Positions 1 through 8,955 of a stretch of DNA of 64,000 nt are shown here, one piece after another (the first letter of the stretch is position 1; every line of letters begins with the position of its first letter). Under the pieces are notes generated by a model. The model worked only from the letters and a program-made list of their open reading frames with translations, had not been told where the DNA came from and made no database searches. The position numbers and the translations under genes were made by a program. Source of the DNA: CBDCUQ01 sp965222835 (lineage in GTDB: Bacteria > Pseudomonadota > Alphaproteobacteria > Rhizobiales > Hyphomicrobiaceae); contig CBDCUQ010000003.1 of assembly GCA_965222835.1 (NCBI GenBank), positions 558,001 through 622,000 of the forward strand, in the 5' to 3' direction.

Positions 1-63
1 GTGCGGGCAAGCTGGAAGTCAGATTGCGACGCGGGGCTAACCCGCGCGGCCTAAGGAGGAAAA

Positions 64-567
64 ATGCTCAAGGCGCTGGTCATCGACCCCGTAAAGTGCA
101 CGGGCTGCAAACAATGCGAAATGGCGTGCTCGTACGAGAACGAGGACGAGTTCAATGTCGCCAAGTCTCGCATTCGCGTTTTTGATTTTCACGAAGAAGG
201 GCGCATGGTGCCTTACACGTGCACGCAGTGCGCCGAGGCTTGGTGCCAACAGGCCTGCCCCGTAAATGCCATCACCACTGAGGCCGAAACGGGCGTCAAA
301 GTCGTACATGAAAATCTGTGTGTGGGCTGCAAGGTTTGCACGATCGCATGCCCATTCGGTACTGTGAACTACAACGCCTCGACTGGCAAAGTCATCAAGT
401 GCGATCTCTGCCAGGGCAATCCTGCTTGCGCCGATGCCTGCCCGACGGGTGCCATTACATTCCAGGACATTGAGCAGACCGGCTTCGATAAAATGAAGAA
501 CTGGGCGGCCCAATCGGTTGCCGGAACCGAGGCTAGCGGTGCCAAGACACCGGTTGCCAAGCACTGA
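64..567 (+). CDS. aorA: Polyferredoxin subunit of aldehyde oxidoreductase (AorA-like)
   Basis: Electron-transfer subunit expected to carry electrons between the tungsten subunit encoded next and the FAD subunit encoded third. The 167-residue protein has four cysteine clusters suited to four [4Fe-4S] centres: CTGCKQCEMAC near residue 18, CTQCAEAWCQQACP near residue 57, CVGCKVCTIACP near residue 87, and CDLCQGNPACADACP near residue 118. No signal peptide or membrane segment is seen, so it is cytoplasmic. The start is well supported: an AAGGAGG box lies just upstream of the ATG. The gene order (Fe-S, AOR, FAD) matches the AorABC type described in Aromatoleum; the subunit assignment is inferred from that order. 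The residues after about 145 form a low-complexity tail. Confidence 0.85.
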   Translation: MLKALVIDPVKCTGCKQCEMACSYENEDEFNVAKSRIRVFDFHEEGRMVPYTCTQCAEAWCQQACPVNAITTEAETGVKVVHENLCVGCKVCTIACPFGTVNYNASTGKVIKCDLCQGNPACADACPTGAITFQDIEQTGFDKMKNWAAQSVAGTEASGAKTPVAKH

Positions 568-660
568 TCGACGGTGAGACGCGCCTCCCAATTGGAGCAG
601 CGCCATCCAAGAACACGATGCCTCGCAGTGGTGAGGCACTAGACGTCAAGGGAGAAAGGT

Positions 661-2508
661 ATGGGTTGGGCACGCAAGATCCTCAGGATCGACCTCACCA
701 ACAAGAGCGTTAAAGTCGAACCGCTCAATATGGATTGGGCGCAGCAGTATCTCGGCCAGCGTGGCCTGGCCTCGAAATATCTCGTCGAGGAAATCGACCC
801 TAAGACGGATCCCCTTAGTCCGGAGAACAAGCTCATCTTCTCCAATGGACCGCTTTCCGGGACGATGGCGTCAACGGGCGGGCGTTACTCGGTAATCACC
901 AAAGGTCCGCTGACCAATGCGATCGCCTGCTCGAATTCCGGCGGCTACTGGGGCGCCGAATTGAAATTCGCCGGCTGGGACATGTTGATCCTTGAAGGCA
1001 AAGCTCCGAATCCTGTTTACATCACCATCTTTGATGACAAGTGCGAGATCCACGACGCCGGTGAAATCTGGGGCAAATCCGTCTGGGACATGGACGAGTG
1101 GATCAAGACCAAACATCAGGATCCGATGTTGCATGTCGCCGGGATCGGTGTCGCCGGCGAGAAACAGGTGCTTTACGCTGCGGTCGTCAATGACCTGCAT
1201 CGTGCCGCCGGCCGTTCCGGTGTCGGTGCCGTGATGGGTTCGAAGAACCTCAAGGCCATCGCCGTGCGCGGTACGGGCGGTGTCTCGGTTAAGGATGGCG
1301 CGGCATTTCTTAAGGCCGCGTCTGCCGGCAAAGCCGTGCTTCAGGCCAACGCCGTTACCGGACAGGGTCTCCCGAGCTTCGGCACACAGGTTCTCATGAA
1401 CGTGATCAACGAAGCCGGCGCCATGCCGACCCGCAACCACCGCGAGGTGCAGTTTGACGGGGCACACGCCATTTCTGCAGAGGCGATGGCGACGCCGCGC
1501 CCGTCGGACGGGCAGCCCAACCTTCTCACCAACCAGGCCTGCTTCGGGTGCACGATCGCGTGCGGACGCATTTCGAAGATCGATGACAAGCATTTCTCGA
1601 TTCAGAACAAGCCTCAATATCATCATGCCTCGGGTGGCCTCGAGTACGAGGCAGCTTGGGCGCTTGGCTCCAACACCGGAGTGGACGATCTGGAAGCGCT
1701 CACCATGGTCAACTTCGTCTGCAACGAGCAGGGCATGGATCCAATCTCGTTCGGCGCGACCGTCTCAGCAGCGATGGAGCTCTATGAGATGGGTGTCCTT
1801 ACCAAGGAGCAAACGGGCGGGATCGACCTCAAATTCGGGTCGGCTGAGGCGCTTGTACAGTGCGTCGAGGCGACTGGTACGGGCGAGGGCTTCGGCAAGG
1901 AGTTGGGACTTGGTTCGCTGCGTCTTTGTACCAAGTATGGGCATCCTGAGCTATCCATGTCGGTCAAGGGTCAGGAATTCCCGGCTTACGACAGCCGCGG
2001 TATTCAGGGCATGGGGCTCACCTACGCAACGTCGAACCGCGGTGCCTGTCATCTGCGCTCGTATACGGTGTCGTCGGAAATCCTTGGCATCCCCGAAAAG
2101 ACCGATCCGCTGGTCACCGAAGGCAAGCCGGCGCTGGTCAAAGCCTTCCAGGATGCGACGGCTGCGGTCGACAGCACGGGTCTCTGCGTGTTCACGACGT
2201 TTGCCTGGACGCTGAATGACATTGCGCCTCAAGTGGATGCGGCCTGCGAAGGCGGCTGGTCGCCCGAGCGTATGCTCGAAGTGGGCGAGCGGATCTGGAA
2301 CATGGAACGTGTGTTCAACATGCGCGCCGGCTTCACCGCCAAGGATGACAACCTGCCGCCGCGTCTCGTTCAAGAGGCGGCACAAACCGGTCCCGCAAAG
2401 GGTCTGGTCAACGGCCTCGATAAGATGCTGCCTGAATACTATAGCCTGCGCGGCTGGACAGCGGACGGCGTTCCCACGAACGAGACGTTGAGCCGCTTGG
2501 CAGTTTAG
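661..2508 (+). CDS. aorB: Tungsten-containing aldehyde:ferredoxin oxidoreductase, large subunit
   Basis: Catalytic subunit that oxidises aldehydes to carboxylic acids at a W-bis-pterin site, or runs in reverse. At 615 residues it has normal AOR length. The single [4Fe-4S] site is visible as CFGCTIAC (C294, C297, C301) plus the distal ligand C509 in the AOR signature DSTGLC. The N-terminus MGWARKILRIDLTNK is typical of the family, as is the EYEAAWALGSN segment near residue 328. The ATG follows a GGGAGAAAGG ribosome site. It sits 93 bases after the Fe-S subunit and 131 before the FAD subunit, so one operon is likely. The physiological aldehyde cannot be read from sequence; detoxification or aromatic/alkyl aldehyde oxidation are both possible. 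Confidence 0.92.
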   Translation: MGWARKILRIDLTNKSVKVEPLNMDWAQQYLGQRGLASKYLVEEIDPKTDPLSPENKLIFSNGPLSGTMASTGGRYSVITKGPLTNAIACSNSGGYWGAELKFAGWDMLILEGKAPNPVYITIFDDKCEIHDAGEIWGKSVWDMDEWIKTKHQDPMLHVAGIGVAGEKQVLYAAVVNDLHRAAGRSGVGAVMGSKNLKAIAVRGTGGVSVKDGAAFLKAASAGKAVLQANAVTGQGLPSFGTQVLMNVINEAGAMPTRNHREVQFDGAHAISAEAMATPRPSDGQPNLLTNQACFGCTIACGRISKIDDKHFSIQNKPQYHHASGGLEYEAAWALGSNTGVDDLEALTMVNFVCNEQGMDPISFGATVSAAMELYEMGVLTKEQTGGIDLKFGSAEALVQCVEATGTGEGFGKELGLGSLRLCTKYGHPELSMSVKGQEFPAYDSRGIQGMGLTYATSNRGACHLRSYTVSSEILGIPEKTDPLVTEGKPALVKAFQDATAAVDSTGLCVFTTFAWTLNDIAPQVDAACEGGWSPERMLEVGERIWNMERVFNMRAGFTAKDDNLPPRLVQEAAQTGPAKGLVNGLDKMLPEYYSLRGWTADGVPTNETLSRLAV

Positions 2509-2547
2509 GATGACGCTTCCCTTCCCCTCGTCGGGGGACAGGACTAG

Positions 2548-2597
2548 GATCATTGTGAGGGGCTAACGTGTCCCTCACAGATCCTCTCACAATCGCG
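2548..2597 (+). promoter_or_regulatory. Overlapping inverted repeats between aorB and aorC
   Basis: The 131-base gap holds two competing pairings. ATTGTGAG (2552-2559) can pair with CTCACAAT (2586-2593), and GTGAGGG (2556-2562) can pair with CCCTCAC (2572-2578). The two use overlapping bases, so they are mutually exclusive as RNA. There is no U-tract after either, so a simple terminator is unlikely. A processing site, an mRNA-stabilising structure or an operator are all possible; none is proven. Confidence 0.35.
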
Positions 2598-2639
2598 ACG
2601 AGCGAGGGGACAAGGGGGCGCACGCGCGAGGACACATAG

Positions 2640-3953
2640 ATGAACTACGTCATTCTGGGCGCTGGACCTGCCGGAGTTGTAGCCGCAGAAACCATCCGAA
2701 GCGTCGACTCGAAGGGTTCGATAACGCTCATTAGCGGCGATGGTGAGCCGCCTTACTCGCGTATGGCGCTTCCCTATTATCTGCATGGGAATATCAACGA
2801 GCAGGGCACATACCTTCGCCAGCAGGCGGATCATTTCGATAAGCTCAATATCACGGTCAAGCTCGCGCGCGCAGGTGGTATCGACACATCTGCTAAAACG
2901 CTGCATCTGTCAGGCGGCGAGACGCTACCCTACGACAAGCTCTTGATTGCAACCGGGGCCTCGCCCATCACGCCGCCCATTCCGGGCTCGAACCTCGACG
3001 GCGTTCACAATTGTTGGACGCTGGCCGATGGACGCGAAATCCTGAAACGGGCCGGAAAGGATCAGCACGTCGTGCTGGTGGGTGCCGGCTTTATCGGTTG
3101 TATCGTTCTGGAAGCGCTGCACCAGATGGGCTGCAAGCTAACGGTTGTCGAAGTGGCGCCTCGTATGGTCGCCCGTATGCTCGACGAAGCATCGGGCAAC
3201 ATGCTGGGGCGCTGGTGCACCGACAAAGGCGTTCGGGTGCTCTGCAATACCAAGGTGGAGCGCATTACCGGTGGGTCCGGCGCGGACGGCGCCGACCTCT
3301 ATGTCGGCCTGTCAAACGGAGAATCGGTTCCCGCCAAGCTGGTCGTGCTGGCAGCCGGCGTGCGCTCGAACACCGGCTTCCTGGTGGGGACGGGCGTCAA
3401 GGTCAACACGGGCATTGAAGTTGACCAATACTTGCAGACCTCGGTTCCAGACATTTATGCGGCTGGCGACTGCTGCGAAGGCATTGATCTTTCGACGGGC
3501 AAGCCGGACATGCTGGCCATCCAGCCCGTCGCGGTCGAGCATGGGCGGATCGCCGGGCTCAACATGGCTGGCAAGCCAACGGTCCATCGCGGCTCGCTCA
3601 ATATGAACGTGCTCGATACCATGGGGCTCATTACCGCGTCGTTCGGGTTGTGGGACGGGGCGCCGGGGGGTGAGACTGCGACTCTGGTCGACGAGAAAAA
3701 CTACAAATACCTGCGCCTCAATTTCTTGGGGGACAAGCTGATCGGGGCGCAATGTGCGGGGCTCACCGATCACGTGGGCATGTTGCGCGGCCTTATCCAG
3801 ACTGCCCATCCGCTCGGTGAATGGAAGCAGCGTCTTCTGGAGGATCCCGGACGTTTGCGCGAGGCGTATCTCGGCACCGCCCAGGCCTCCGTCACTTCGG
3901 GCCCGACGGCCTACTCGGTGAAGGCGCCCGTTACCAAGACTGCCGCGGCCTAA
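2640..3953 (+). CDS. aorC: FAD/NAD(P)H-dependent oxidoreductase subunit (AorC-like)
   Basis: Pyridine-nucleotide-disulfide oxidoreductase fold of the nitrite-reductase/rubredoxin-reductase type, 437 residues. The FAD-binding Rossmann motif GAGPAGVVAAE lies at residues 7-17, ATGASP near 105, the NAD-binding motif GAGFIG near 147, and the second FAD motif ending in YAAGD near 275. It would pass electrons from the Fe-S subunit to NAD+, which distinguishes AorABC enzymes from ferredoxin-only archaeal AORs. Placement directly after the AOR gene supports that role. The ATG is preceded by a weak purine-rich site. A stand-alone nitrite reductase flavoprotein is less likely, since no siroheme gene is nearby. 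Confidence 0.85.
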   Translation: MNYVILGAGPAGVVAAETIRSVDSKGSITLISGDGEPPYSRMALPYYLHGNINEQGTYLRQQADHFDKLNITVKLARAGGIDTSAKTLHLSGGETLPYDKLLIATGASPITPPIPGSNLDGVHNCWTLADGREILKRAGKDQHVVLVGAGFIGCIVLEALHQMGCKLTVVEVAPRMVARMLDEASGNMLGRWCTDKGVRVLCNTKVERITGGSGADGADLYVGLSNGESVPAKLVVLAAGVRSNTGFLVGTGVKVNTGIEVDQYLQTSVPDIYAAGDCCEGIDLSTGKPDMLAIQPVAVEHGRIAGLNMAGKPTVHRGSLNMNVLDTMGLITASFGLWDGAPGGETATLVDEKNYKYLRLNFLGDKLIGAQCAGLTDHVGMLRGLIQTAHPLGEWKQRLLEDPGRLREAYLGTAQASVTSGPTAYSVKAPVTKTAAA

Positions 3954-4061
3954 CTTGTGCGCACGCTCTAGTAACGGCTCGCTGGTCGTGTGGCTCGGTG
4001 CCGTCCTGCCGAGCGCGGCGGCATCTTGTGCCCGGACCGTAAGATTGGGTATCAATTTCGT

Positions 4062-4313
4062 ATGCAAGTGACCTTGAAACTCTACGCCTCTCTTGGCGCC
4101 TTTCTGCCAGCGCACGCCGAGCGCAATATGGCCGATGTTGAGGTGGCGGATGGCACGACCGTCCGGGGGCTGCTCGACAGCTATAGCGTGCCGCCCGAGG
4201 CGTGCCATCTGGTGCTGTTGAATGGCGTGTTCCAGCCGCCGGGGACGCGCGGCGCCAAAAGGTTGAGCCCCGGCGATGCTGTCGCGGTCTGGCCGCCTGT
4301 GGCGGGCGGGTAG
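4062..4313 (+). CDS. MoaD/ThiS-like sulfur carrier protein
   Basis: Small ubiquitin-like protein of 83 residues, ending in the di-glycine tail VWPPVAGG that is adenylated and thiocarboxylated in MoaD/ThiS proteins. The ATG at 4062 (MQVTLKLYASLGAF) is chosen because the beta-grasp fold begins there; an upstream in-frame ATG at 3990 would add 24 unrelated residues. Its position at the end of the aor operon suggests a dedicated sulfur donor for the dithiolene of tungstopterin, as seen next to AOR genes elsewhere. That is inference from context. The general moa genes are not in the window. Confidence 0.82.
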   Translation: MQVTLKLYASLGAFLPAHAERNMADVEVADGTTVRGLLDSYSVPPEACHLVLLNGVFQPPGTRGAKRLSPGDAVAVWPPVAGG

Positions 4314-4711
4314 ACCCATTTTCGATTGCGCGAATCTTCCGCAGTGCACATTGAGCGGATGCGAGATCATCCGTTGTGAACGTGGGCCTTAGGTCTGCAA
4401 CCGATCGACGATGCCGAACTGTTCAACTCGCGTTTTTCTCCGATGACCCAGTTACTTGTCTCCACGGTCGACGGCTGTCGTCTGCGCCAAGGACCGAGAT
4501 CAGGCGCAAAAAAAGAACTCGGTTCCATTTGAGATCGATCAATCCAACTCCAAGAGTTCAGATCCAGGTCATGTGATAAACGATATTCAGTTAACGTCCT
4601 AACGAAAAAGCTTTCGAGATTCAGAGTAGTTGTGTCGCGAAGCTGTCACAATGCGTACTCACTATTCTTCAACGCGGGGTGCGTTCCCATTCGTACGTAC
4701 GACGAGGGATA
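4314..4711. other. Intergenic region between aor operon and NACHT gene
   Basis: About 400 bases with no convincing gene. A 66-codon plus-strand frame at 4376-4576 has no recognisable features, a weak start and unusual composition. The region is more AT-rich than its flanks, particularly around 4560-4660, so a promoter for the downstream NTPase is plausible. No clear terminator hairpin was found. Confidence 0.5.
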
Positions 4712-6688
4712 ATGTTGCAGCTCATTGATCGCGCTCGCGACTATCTTCTGGCGGGCGGTTATTCCGTTCGGCGCAGTCACCCCGGTTTCCTAGATTTGGA
4801 GCGCGCAACTCCAACCAATTGCGATCGCATCCTATTGTGGTCGGACGATACGGGTGCGGGCGATGAGCCGGCGCATACCCAGGCCAGCGGGCAAGATCAA
4901 GATGCTCGAGAGGCCGCGCTACAGGAAAGTTTTGAACGAGAAATGCGCCAGGCGCCAGGGGCGACCGGTCTCTATCTCGTGGACCGCAGGCTCGGGCTTT
5001 CGCAGCAGTTTATATCTGCAGCAAAGGGCCTGCTCGGCGAGGATGGCGGCATACGAACCCCAATCGAATTTTTCGACTCGGCTTATAAAGTTGATGCGCT
5101 CGAAGGACGTCGTGCACGATCTGCGCTTAGCGACCTTCTCGCAAAGGAACAGAGGACGCGTCGCGTTCAGCAATCCTTCTTCATCCGTAACGGCCTAAAA
5201 CCGGAGGAGCGGAGGAGCGAGGCAGGAGACCTCGCTTCTTATCTGCAGCAAGCGATACAGGAGCCCGGCCCAAAGCTCCGTATCATCGAGGGGAGCGCCG
5301 GTTGCGGCAAAACATTCGCTTTCAACGCCTTGGTTGCCTCGCTCCATCGCGATTTCATCGAGGCCAAGAGGGCACGTCAGTGCGGTCGCCGTCCCATCGT
5401 CTTTTTGCCAGGCCACTTGCGCGCGTCCGACGTTGGGTACGTCGATGACGTGATTGCTGCTGTGATGGAAACCGACGCAGCTGAGGCCGTTTCCGCAGAT
5501 CAGTTCCGGTGGCTTCTTCATCACGGTCACGCAGTGTGGCTGTTTGACGGGCTCGACGAGTTTTACGCTGGCAACAACGATTTCTTCTCCTTCCTCGGCG
5601 AGGCGCTGTCCGCCCGAGGTAGCGAGGCCCAGTTTCTTCTATGTACGCGCGACTCGCTTCTGAGTTCGAATGAAGCCCTGCGGAGTTTTGTCGACGAAAG
5701 ACTTGCCGCCGGAAGCGATGTTGAAATCTATGAGCTTGCGCCATGGAATGGCAATTCATGGATCGAACTAGCTAGACTTGAGCTGGAGAGCAGAGGACTT
5801 GGCTCGGCTCGTGCCGAACTCCCGGCTCAGTTCCGCGCTTCGCTTGAGCGTTCACCCGAGCTTGCGGATCTGGCTCAGCTTCCATTTTACTGCAGAATAC
5901 TCTTTGAGTTGTTTCTCGAGCGCGAGACGCTGGATGTTGATCAGTTTGCTGTCATCCAGTTCCTGGTCGACCGTATGGTGGATCGCGAACAAGAGAAAAA
6001 TATCTTCCGGTGGCAGGACTTTGTTGATGTGGAGAGTTTGGCCGCCGTCGTCGAACAGGAAGTTGCCAAGCACGGACTTGAGGTGCCACCGGGGTTCGAC
6101 GCACGTGGATTACTCGAACAACTCTTGGCTGAGGAGGGGCGGGACATCCTCATCGAGTTGATTGGATCGATTGCGTATCGGAAGTGCCGGCTCGCGAACG
6201 GCGCAGATGCGCGTGATGGTGTTTCCGCCGGAGAGATCGAGCAGCAGACAATGCTCTCGAACATGCCGTTCACCATTGGCTCCGAGGTGGCCGGCCGATT
6301 ACGTAGGGTCCTCACTCACTTCGCGCTCTTTTCGCCCGGGACAAACGCAGGCTTCATCGACTTCACGCATCCAATTTTGGCCGAATACCTTGCTGCTCGA
6401 CAGGCATTCAAGGTACTACAGCGCGAGATCCTGAGTTTCAAAGATATCAATGGGTCTGAGGATGGAGATCCTCTTGAGGCTGGCGTCGTCGAACGGGCCA
6501 TGAGTAGGGCGGTTGGAACGACAAGCTTTAGGCCGGACTCCTTGTTCGGTCGCGCGTTTGCACGTGAGATACGCCGCGATCCCGAATTGCGCACTTACCT
6601 CAGCGACTCCGGCGTGCAGTTTATTGGCGAGCGGTTGAACGCGGACTCTTGGTTGTCCTCCTCTGAATTGAGTCCAAACGCCGGCTGA
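4712..6688 (+). CDS. NACHT-type STAND NTPase
   Basis: Large signal-transduction ATPase of 658 residues. Walker A is GSAGCGKT (194-201) and Walker B is VWLFDGLDEF near 275-284. A C-terminal FTHPILAEYLAARQ segment, near residue 555, is the helical motif that often closes bacterial NACHT modules. The N-terminal 150 residues, with RILLWSDD and PIEFFDSAYK, may be an effector or nuclease-like domain, but catalytic residues could not be assigned. No leucine-rich, TPR or WD repeats follow, so the sensor part is short. The ATG at 4712 follows a GACGAGGG box and is preferred over a GTG at 4679. NACHT proteins in bacteria are often antiphage; that role is inferred. It converges on the C13 peptidase gene with a 57-base gap. 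Confidence 0.75.
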   Translation: MLQLIDRARDYLLAGGYSVRRSHPGFLDLERATPTNCDRILLWSDDTGAGDEPAHTQASGQDQDAREAALQESFEREMRQAPGATGLYLVDRRLGLSQQFISAAKGLLGEDGGIRTPIEFFDSAYKVDALEGRRARSALSDLLAKEQRTRRVQQSFFIRNGLKPEERRSEAGDLASYLQQAIQEPGPKLRIIEGSAGCGKTFAFNALVASLHRDFIEAKRARQCGRRPIVFLPGHLRASDVGYVDDVIAAVMETDAAEAVSADQFRWLLHHGHAVWLFDGLDEFYAGNNDFFSFLGEALSARGSEAQFLLCTRDSLLSSNEALRSFVDERLAAGSDVEIYELAPWNGNSWIELARLELESRGLGSARAELPAQFRASLERSPELADLAQLPFYCRILFELFLERETLDVDQFAVIQFLVDRMVDREQEKNIFRWQDFVDVESLAAVVEQEVAKHGLEVPPGFDARGLLEQLLAEEGRDILIELIGSIAYRKCRLANGADARDGVSAGEIEQQTMLSNMPFTIGSEVAGRLRRVLTHFALFSPGTNAGFIDFTHPILAEYLAARQAFKVLQREILSFKDINGSEDGDPLEAGVVERAMSRAVGTTSFRPDSLFGRAFAREIRRDPELRTYLSDSGVQFIGERLNADSWLSSSELSPNAG

Positions 6689-6745
6689 ATTTCGAGCGCT
6701 CTCGATATCGCAACAGCAGGTCTTGCGCACAGGGTATGTGCGTTG

Positions 6746-8218
6746 TCATCGGCTAGCAGACTCGGCCATTTTCTTTTCAAGACTCTTGGCCAATGCGTCG
6801 AGCCGAGGCGCAATCGCCGAACCGATCGACATCTGCGGCTCCGACGGCGTCAGGCCATTCTTCTCTTCCCATTCTTTTACAAGCGCACTGGCGTCGCGAA
6901 ACGCCGCGTCGAACAAAAATGTTCCACGAAGCGCCCTGTTCACCAGTGCATCTCCGAAATATGTCCACTCTCTTTCATTGGAACACCCGAAGGAGGATCG
7001 ATCAGAGCGAGATGCTGTCAGGATGGCCGAATTCTCATTCTTGAGTTCAGGAATAAAACTGCCTGAGTGGCAGGACGAAACGATCACGACACGATTCTTT
7101 ATGCCCGACTCATCCAGGGCTTCGGCGAGATCCTTTGCTTTCAAATCATTCAAGGGCATTGGATAGAAATCCACGCTCAGCACGCCGGGACTGCCATGTG
7201 ACGTCATGAACAGTACGAGCACGTCGTTTTCCGGATCCATTTTCTTGGCCAACCCGCCAAGGACTTTGCGAAGGTTCGTAACGCTCGCGAGCGGAAACTG
7301 CTCAACCGTATCGCGATTGTTATTGAGGATGATGGAATGAGATTTCGTAGCGAACCGATCGTCGAAGAGCTCTTTTGTCGCTTGAACCTCGCGGGTGAAC
7401 ACGGCCTGATGGGCATACGCTCCCAAGCCGACAAAGTAGAACTCCGGCTTCGACGTGTCGTTCTCGGTGACTTTCGAAAGATGGTTGGCAACCAGCGGTC
7501 GCTGCCGGTCCAGCACATACTCATAGTCGACGCGGTGCGTGCTTTGCGACTTTGCCGCATCTTGTTTGTGCGCAACGGCGCTGTCAACCCAGTCGTCGAT
7601 CCAGTGCCAAACAGTAATACCCTGCATCGGGTTGGGTGACGAAGAATAGAAGATCTCTTCCTGCGGGACAATGAACAGCACCAATAGCGATGCCAGAACG
7701 GCGCGCGCCCCAAATCGGCGCACTCCAAACTGCCCCAGTTGCCGACCCGCCCAATAGATTGCTGCGATCTGCCAGATGAAAACGGCAAGCCAAATGGCTA
7801 AGGCGAGTAGATCCGTGATCTGCATCTGGCCTGTTTCGGATGAAGACTCATTTGTCGCAAATAGCGCTGCAGTCAGGCAAAAGGCCGCCGTGCCCCAGAA
7901 CGCGCAGACGGCAATCGCTGTCAGAAGCTCCCAAACATCGATGTAGCGGTCACGAGTTTTCAGAATGATGAGCAAAACGGCAATCACCGCCCAACCAGCG
8001 AAGAGAGAATTCACCCCCGATGGATTGAACCCCCAAATTTTTTCGTTGAACAAGAGATACGAGAAGCTCTGTAACAGCATGCACACGAAGATCACGCCGA
8101 CCGTTGCCCCAGGTCCGATGGCAAATGTTCCAGGCAGAACCTGCCGAAAGAAAAACAGCAGTTGAGCGCGCGCAAGAGCCGTGCTTATGGAGCGTAAGGA
8201 ATCAGACATGTGCAACAT
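6746..8218 (-). CDS. Membrane-anchored C13-family (legumain-like) cysteine peptidase
   Basis: 490 residues. The first 210 contain about five hydrophobic segments, including GVIFVCMLLQSFSYLLF and SLFAGWAVIAVLLIIL, so the protein is anchored in the inner membrane. The C-terminal half is a C13 peptidase: LFMTSHGSPG with catalytic His341 and VVIVSSCHSGSF with catalytic Cys383, followed by SSFGCSNEREWTYFG. The family includes legumain and GPI transamidase; bacterial members are poorly characterised. The first ATG is used; a second at 8209 (MSDSLRS) is equally possible. The gene faces the NACHT gene tail to tail, so the two are not co-transcribed. A link in immunity is speculation. Confidence 0.85.
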   Translation of the reverse strand: MLHMSDSLRSISTALARAQLLFFFRQVLPGTFAIGPGATVGVIFVCMLLQSFSYLLFNEKIWGFNPSGVNSLFAGWAVIAVLLIILKTRDRYIDVWELLTAIAVCAFWGTAAFCLTAALFATNESSSETGQMQITDLLALAIWLAVFIWQIAAIYWAGRQLGQFGVRRFGARAVLASLLVLFIVPQEEIFYSSSPNPMQGITVWHWIDDWVDSAVAHKQDAAKSQSTHRVDYEYVLDRQRPLVANHLSKVTENDTSKPEFYFVGLGAYAHQAVFTREVQATKELFDDRFATKSHSIILNNNRDTVEQFPLASVTNLRKVLGGLAKKMDPENDVLVLFMTSHGSPGVLSVDFYPMPLNDLKAKDLAEALDESGIKNRVVIVSSCHSGSFIPELKNENSAILTASRSDRSSFGCSNEREWTYFGDALVNRALRGTFLFDAAFRDASALVKEWEEKNGLTPSEPQMSIGSAIAPRLDALAKSLEKKMAESASR

Positions 8219-8322
8219 TCAATGAGGAAAAATAGATGCGGCAAGCCTAGCTAAATGATGGGCTCGATCGCGTTCGGAAACGTGGTGAACGGTTAGTTAA
8301 TGCGAAATCCATCGCGGTCGTC

Positions 8323-8955
8323 TCAACGAAGCTCGCCGGTTTCGATGTCGAACGTGAGTTTGCGGCCGTCCACGGCTGTGGCCACGACATCCCACTGTTC
8401 TTTGAAGACATTCCCGTGCATCGTCGTGGTTTTCTTCAGATCGGGTTGTTTCTCGAAGACCGTGTAATGGGAGACGGACGCCAATACATTCTTGTTGATT
8501 GAGTACGTAGTTCTGCCGGTCTTATCGGGGACTGCAATATCCAATGTGGAATAGCGTTTGACGAGGCGGTCATTGTTGTAGAAGGCGATGGCCAAATGAT
8601 CGTTATGGAGGTCATGCCCCCGGTGCCACGGGCCCACACGAACGACGCTTACGTTGTCTGGGGGACGGCACCGAACGAACAATCTCTGCGCGAACCAATC
8701 GTATTCCTGCACGAGAACGTCTTTGCCATTTTCCACCCGGTAGACAAACGTGCGGCCCTGCTGGCGGGGACCGTCATCGGGATCGTAGATGTGATCGGGA
8801 ACGGATTTCGCGTAACAGCGCCCGTAGGGGTCAGCGACCACGTGGGCGACGTTGCTTGCCTCTTGATCTGACCGAGCGGTTGTCGCGCACGTCAGCTCAG
8901 CCAGTAAAACCAAAATGATAAGTCCAGGTCTGCGCATTTTGCCGCTTAGCCACAA
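8323..8955 (-). CDS. Secreted hypothetical protein
   Basis: A 210-residue protein with an N-terminal signal peptide: MRRPGLIILVLLAELTCATTA begins at an internal ATG (8937), and cleavage near TTARS is plausible. The mature part starts with a segment containing DPYGRCYAKSVPDHIYDP and has several WF/YDW aromatic stretches. Two cysteines could form a disulfide. No enzyme motif was recognised. Similar secreted proteins of this kind occur in Hyphomicrobiales, but the family was not identified by name. It stands alone, with 100 bases before the C13 peptidase start and a long intergenic region upstream. Confidence 0.65.
   Translation of the reverse strand: MWLSGKMRRPGLIILVLLAELTCATTARSDQEASNVAHVVADPYGRCYAKSVPDHIYDPDDGPRQQGRTFVYRVENGKDVLVQEYDWFAQRLFVRCRPPDNVSVVRVGPWHRGHDLHNDHLAIAFYNNDRLVKRYSTLDIAVPDKTGRTTYSINKNVLASVSHYTVFEKQPDLKKTTTMHGNVFKEQWDVVATAVDGRKLTFDIETGELR

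Noticed and set aside
2640..3953. Nitrite reductase flavoprotein
   Set aside because: No siroheme or nitrite reductase genes nearby, and its place in the aor operon gives a better explanation.
4376..4576. A 66-codon frame after the aor operon
   Set aside because: No motif, weak start and irregular composition in an AT-richer intergenic region.
4712..8218. NACHT and C13 genes as one defence operon
   Set aside because: They are tail to tail and cannot share a promoter; kept only as a co-occurrence hypothesis.
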